The translations under genes and the position numbers were made by a program. 13,143 bases of DNA from JBHHZI01 sp046757965 (GTDB taxonomy: Bacteria; Acidobacteriota; Polarisedimenticolia; SMYD01). The stretch is taken from NCBI GenBank assembly GCA_046757965.1, contig JBHHZI010000093.1:1-13143 (forward strand), given 5' to 3'. The notes beneath the pieces were generated by a model. That model was not told the origin of the DNA, searched no databases, and saw nothing but the letters and a program-made list of their open reading frames with translations. This document shows positions 13,143 to 13,143 of the stretch, piece after piece (within the stretch, counting starts at the first letter, position 1; each line of letters starts with the position of its first letter).

Positions 13143-13143
13143 G

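Noticed and set aside
1..13143. tRNA, rRNA, CRISPR arrays, insertion sequences, phage or toxin-antitoxin genes
   Set aside because: No tRNA-like TTCRA loop in a cloverleaf context, no spaced direct repeats other than the coding array, and no transposase or integrase motifs were seen.

Overview
The window is GC-rich, densely packed bacterial chromosome from a Gram-negative organism. The evidence for this is a PilT-type pilus-retraction ATPase, an RND/MMPL exporter, a Sec signal peptide, and GTG/TTG starts preceded by Shine-Dalgarno sequences. A DUF4388 (PATAN) protein, a DUF6812-like protein and an aminotransferase of the 'MFSxR ... FLVLSLL' type point loosely to Acidobacteriota, Myxococcota or a related deltaproteobacterial-type lineage. 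That placement is inference. I see no rRNA, tRNA, insertion sequence, CRISPR array or phage gene.

Layout, left to right. (1) 1-1510, + strand: 3' part of a gene for a winged-helix HTH_42 (YcaQ/AlkZ-related) protein. Its visible N-terminus is a histone-H1-like Lys/Ala/Arg tail made of 39-nt tandem repeats. (2) 1590-5551, + strand: acpS, a cation diffusion facilitator overlapping it by 4 nt, and after a GC-rich hairpin a large MMPL/RND exporter. (3) 5640-7741, - strand: a DUF4388 gene followed by a gene for a secreted protein of unknown function. (4) 7914-9882, + strand: a small protein made of two DUF6812-like domains, then a PilT-like ATPase whose N-terminal domain is duplicated. Groups 3 and 4 diverge from a shared 172-bp promoter region. 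(5) 9981-11189, + strand: a PLP aminotransferase, possibly leaderless. (6) 11180-13142, - strand: a crotonase resembling cyclohexa-1,5-dienecarbonyl-CoA hydratase followed by glutaryl-CoA dehydrogenase.

Two groups look functionally coherent. The divergent block 5640-9882 could be a type IV pilus control module: PATAN-type domains are known to bind pilus ATPases in cyanobacterial phototaxis, and here one sits opposite a retraction ATPase that carries an extra copy of its own N-terminal domain. The pair 11180-13142 fits acyl-CoA breakdown, possibly the lower benzoyl-CoA/glutaryl-CoA route ending in crotonyl-CoA. The remaining genes (HTH_42 protein, acpS, CDF, MMPL, aminotransferase) are ordinary chromosomal genes with no clear common pathway.

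I moved several starts from the longest open frame to an internal start on the basis of ribosome binding sites and family N-termini: 6512, 7741, 7914, 8389 and 12343.
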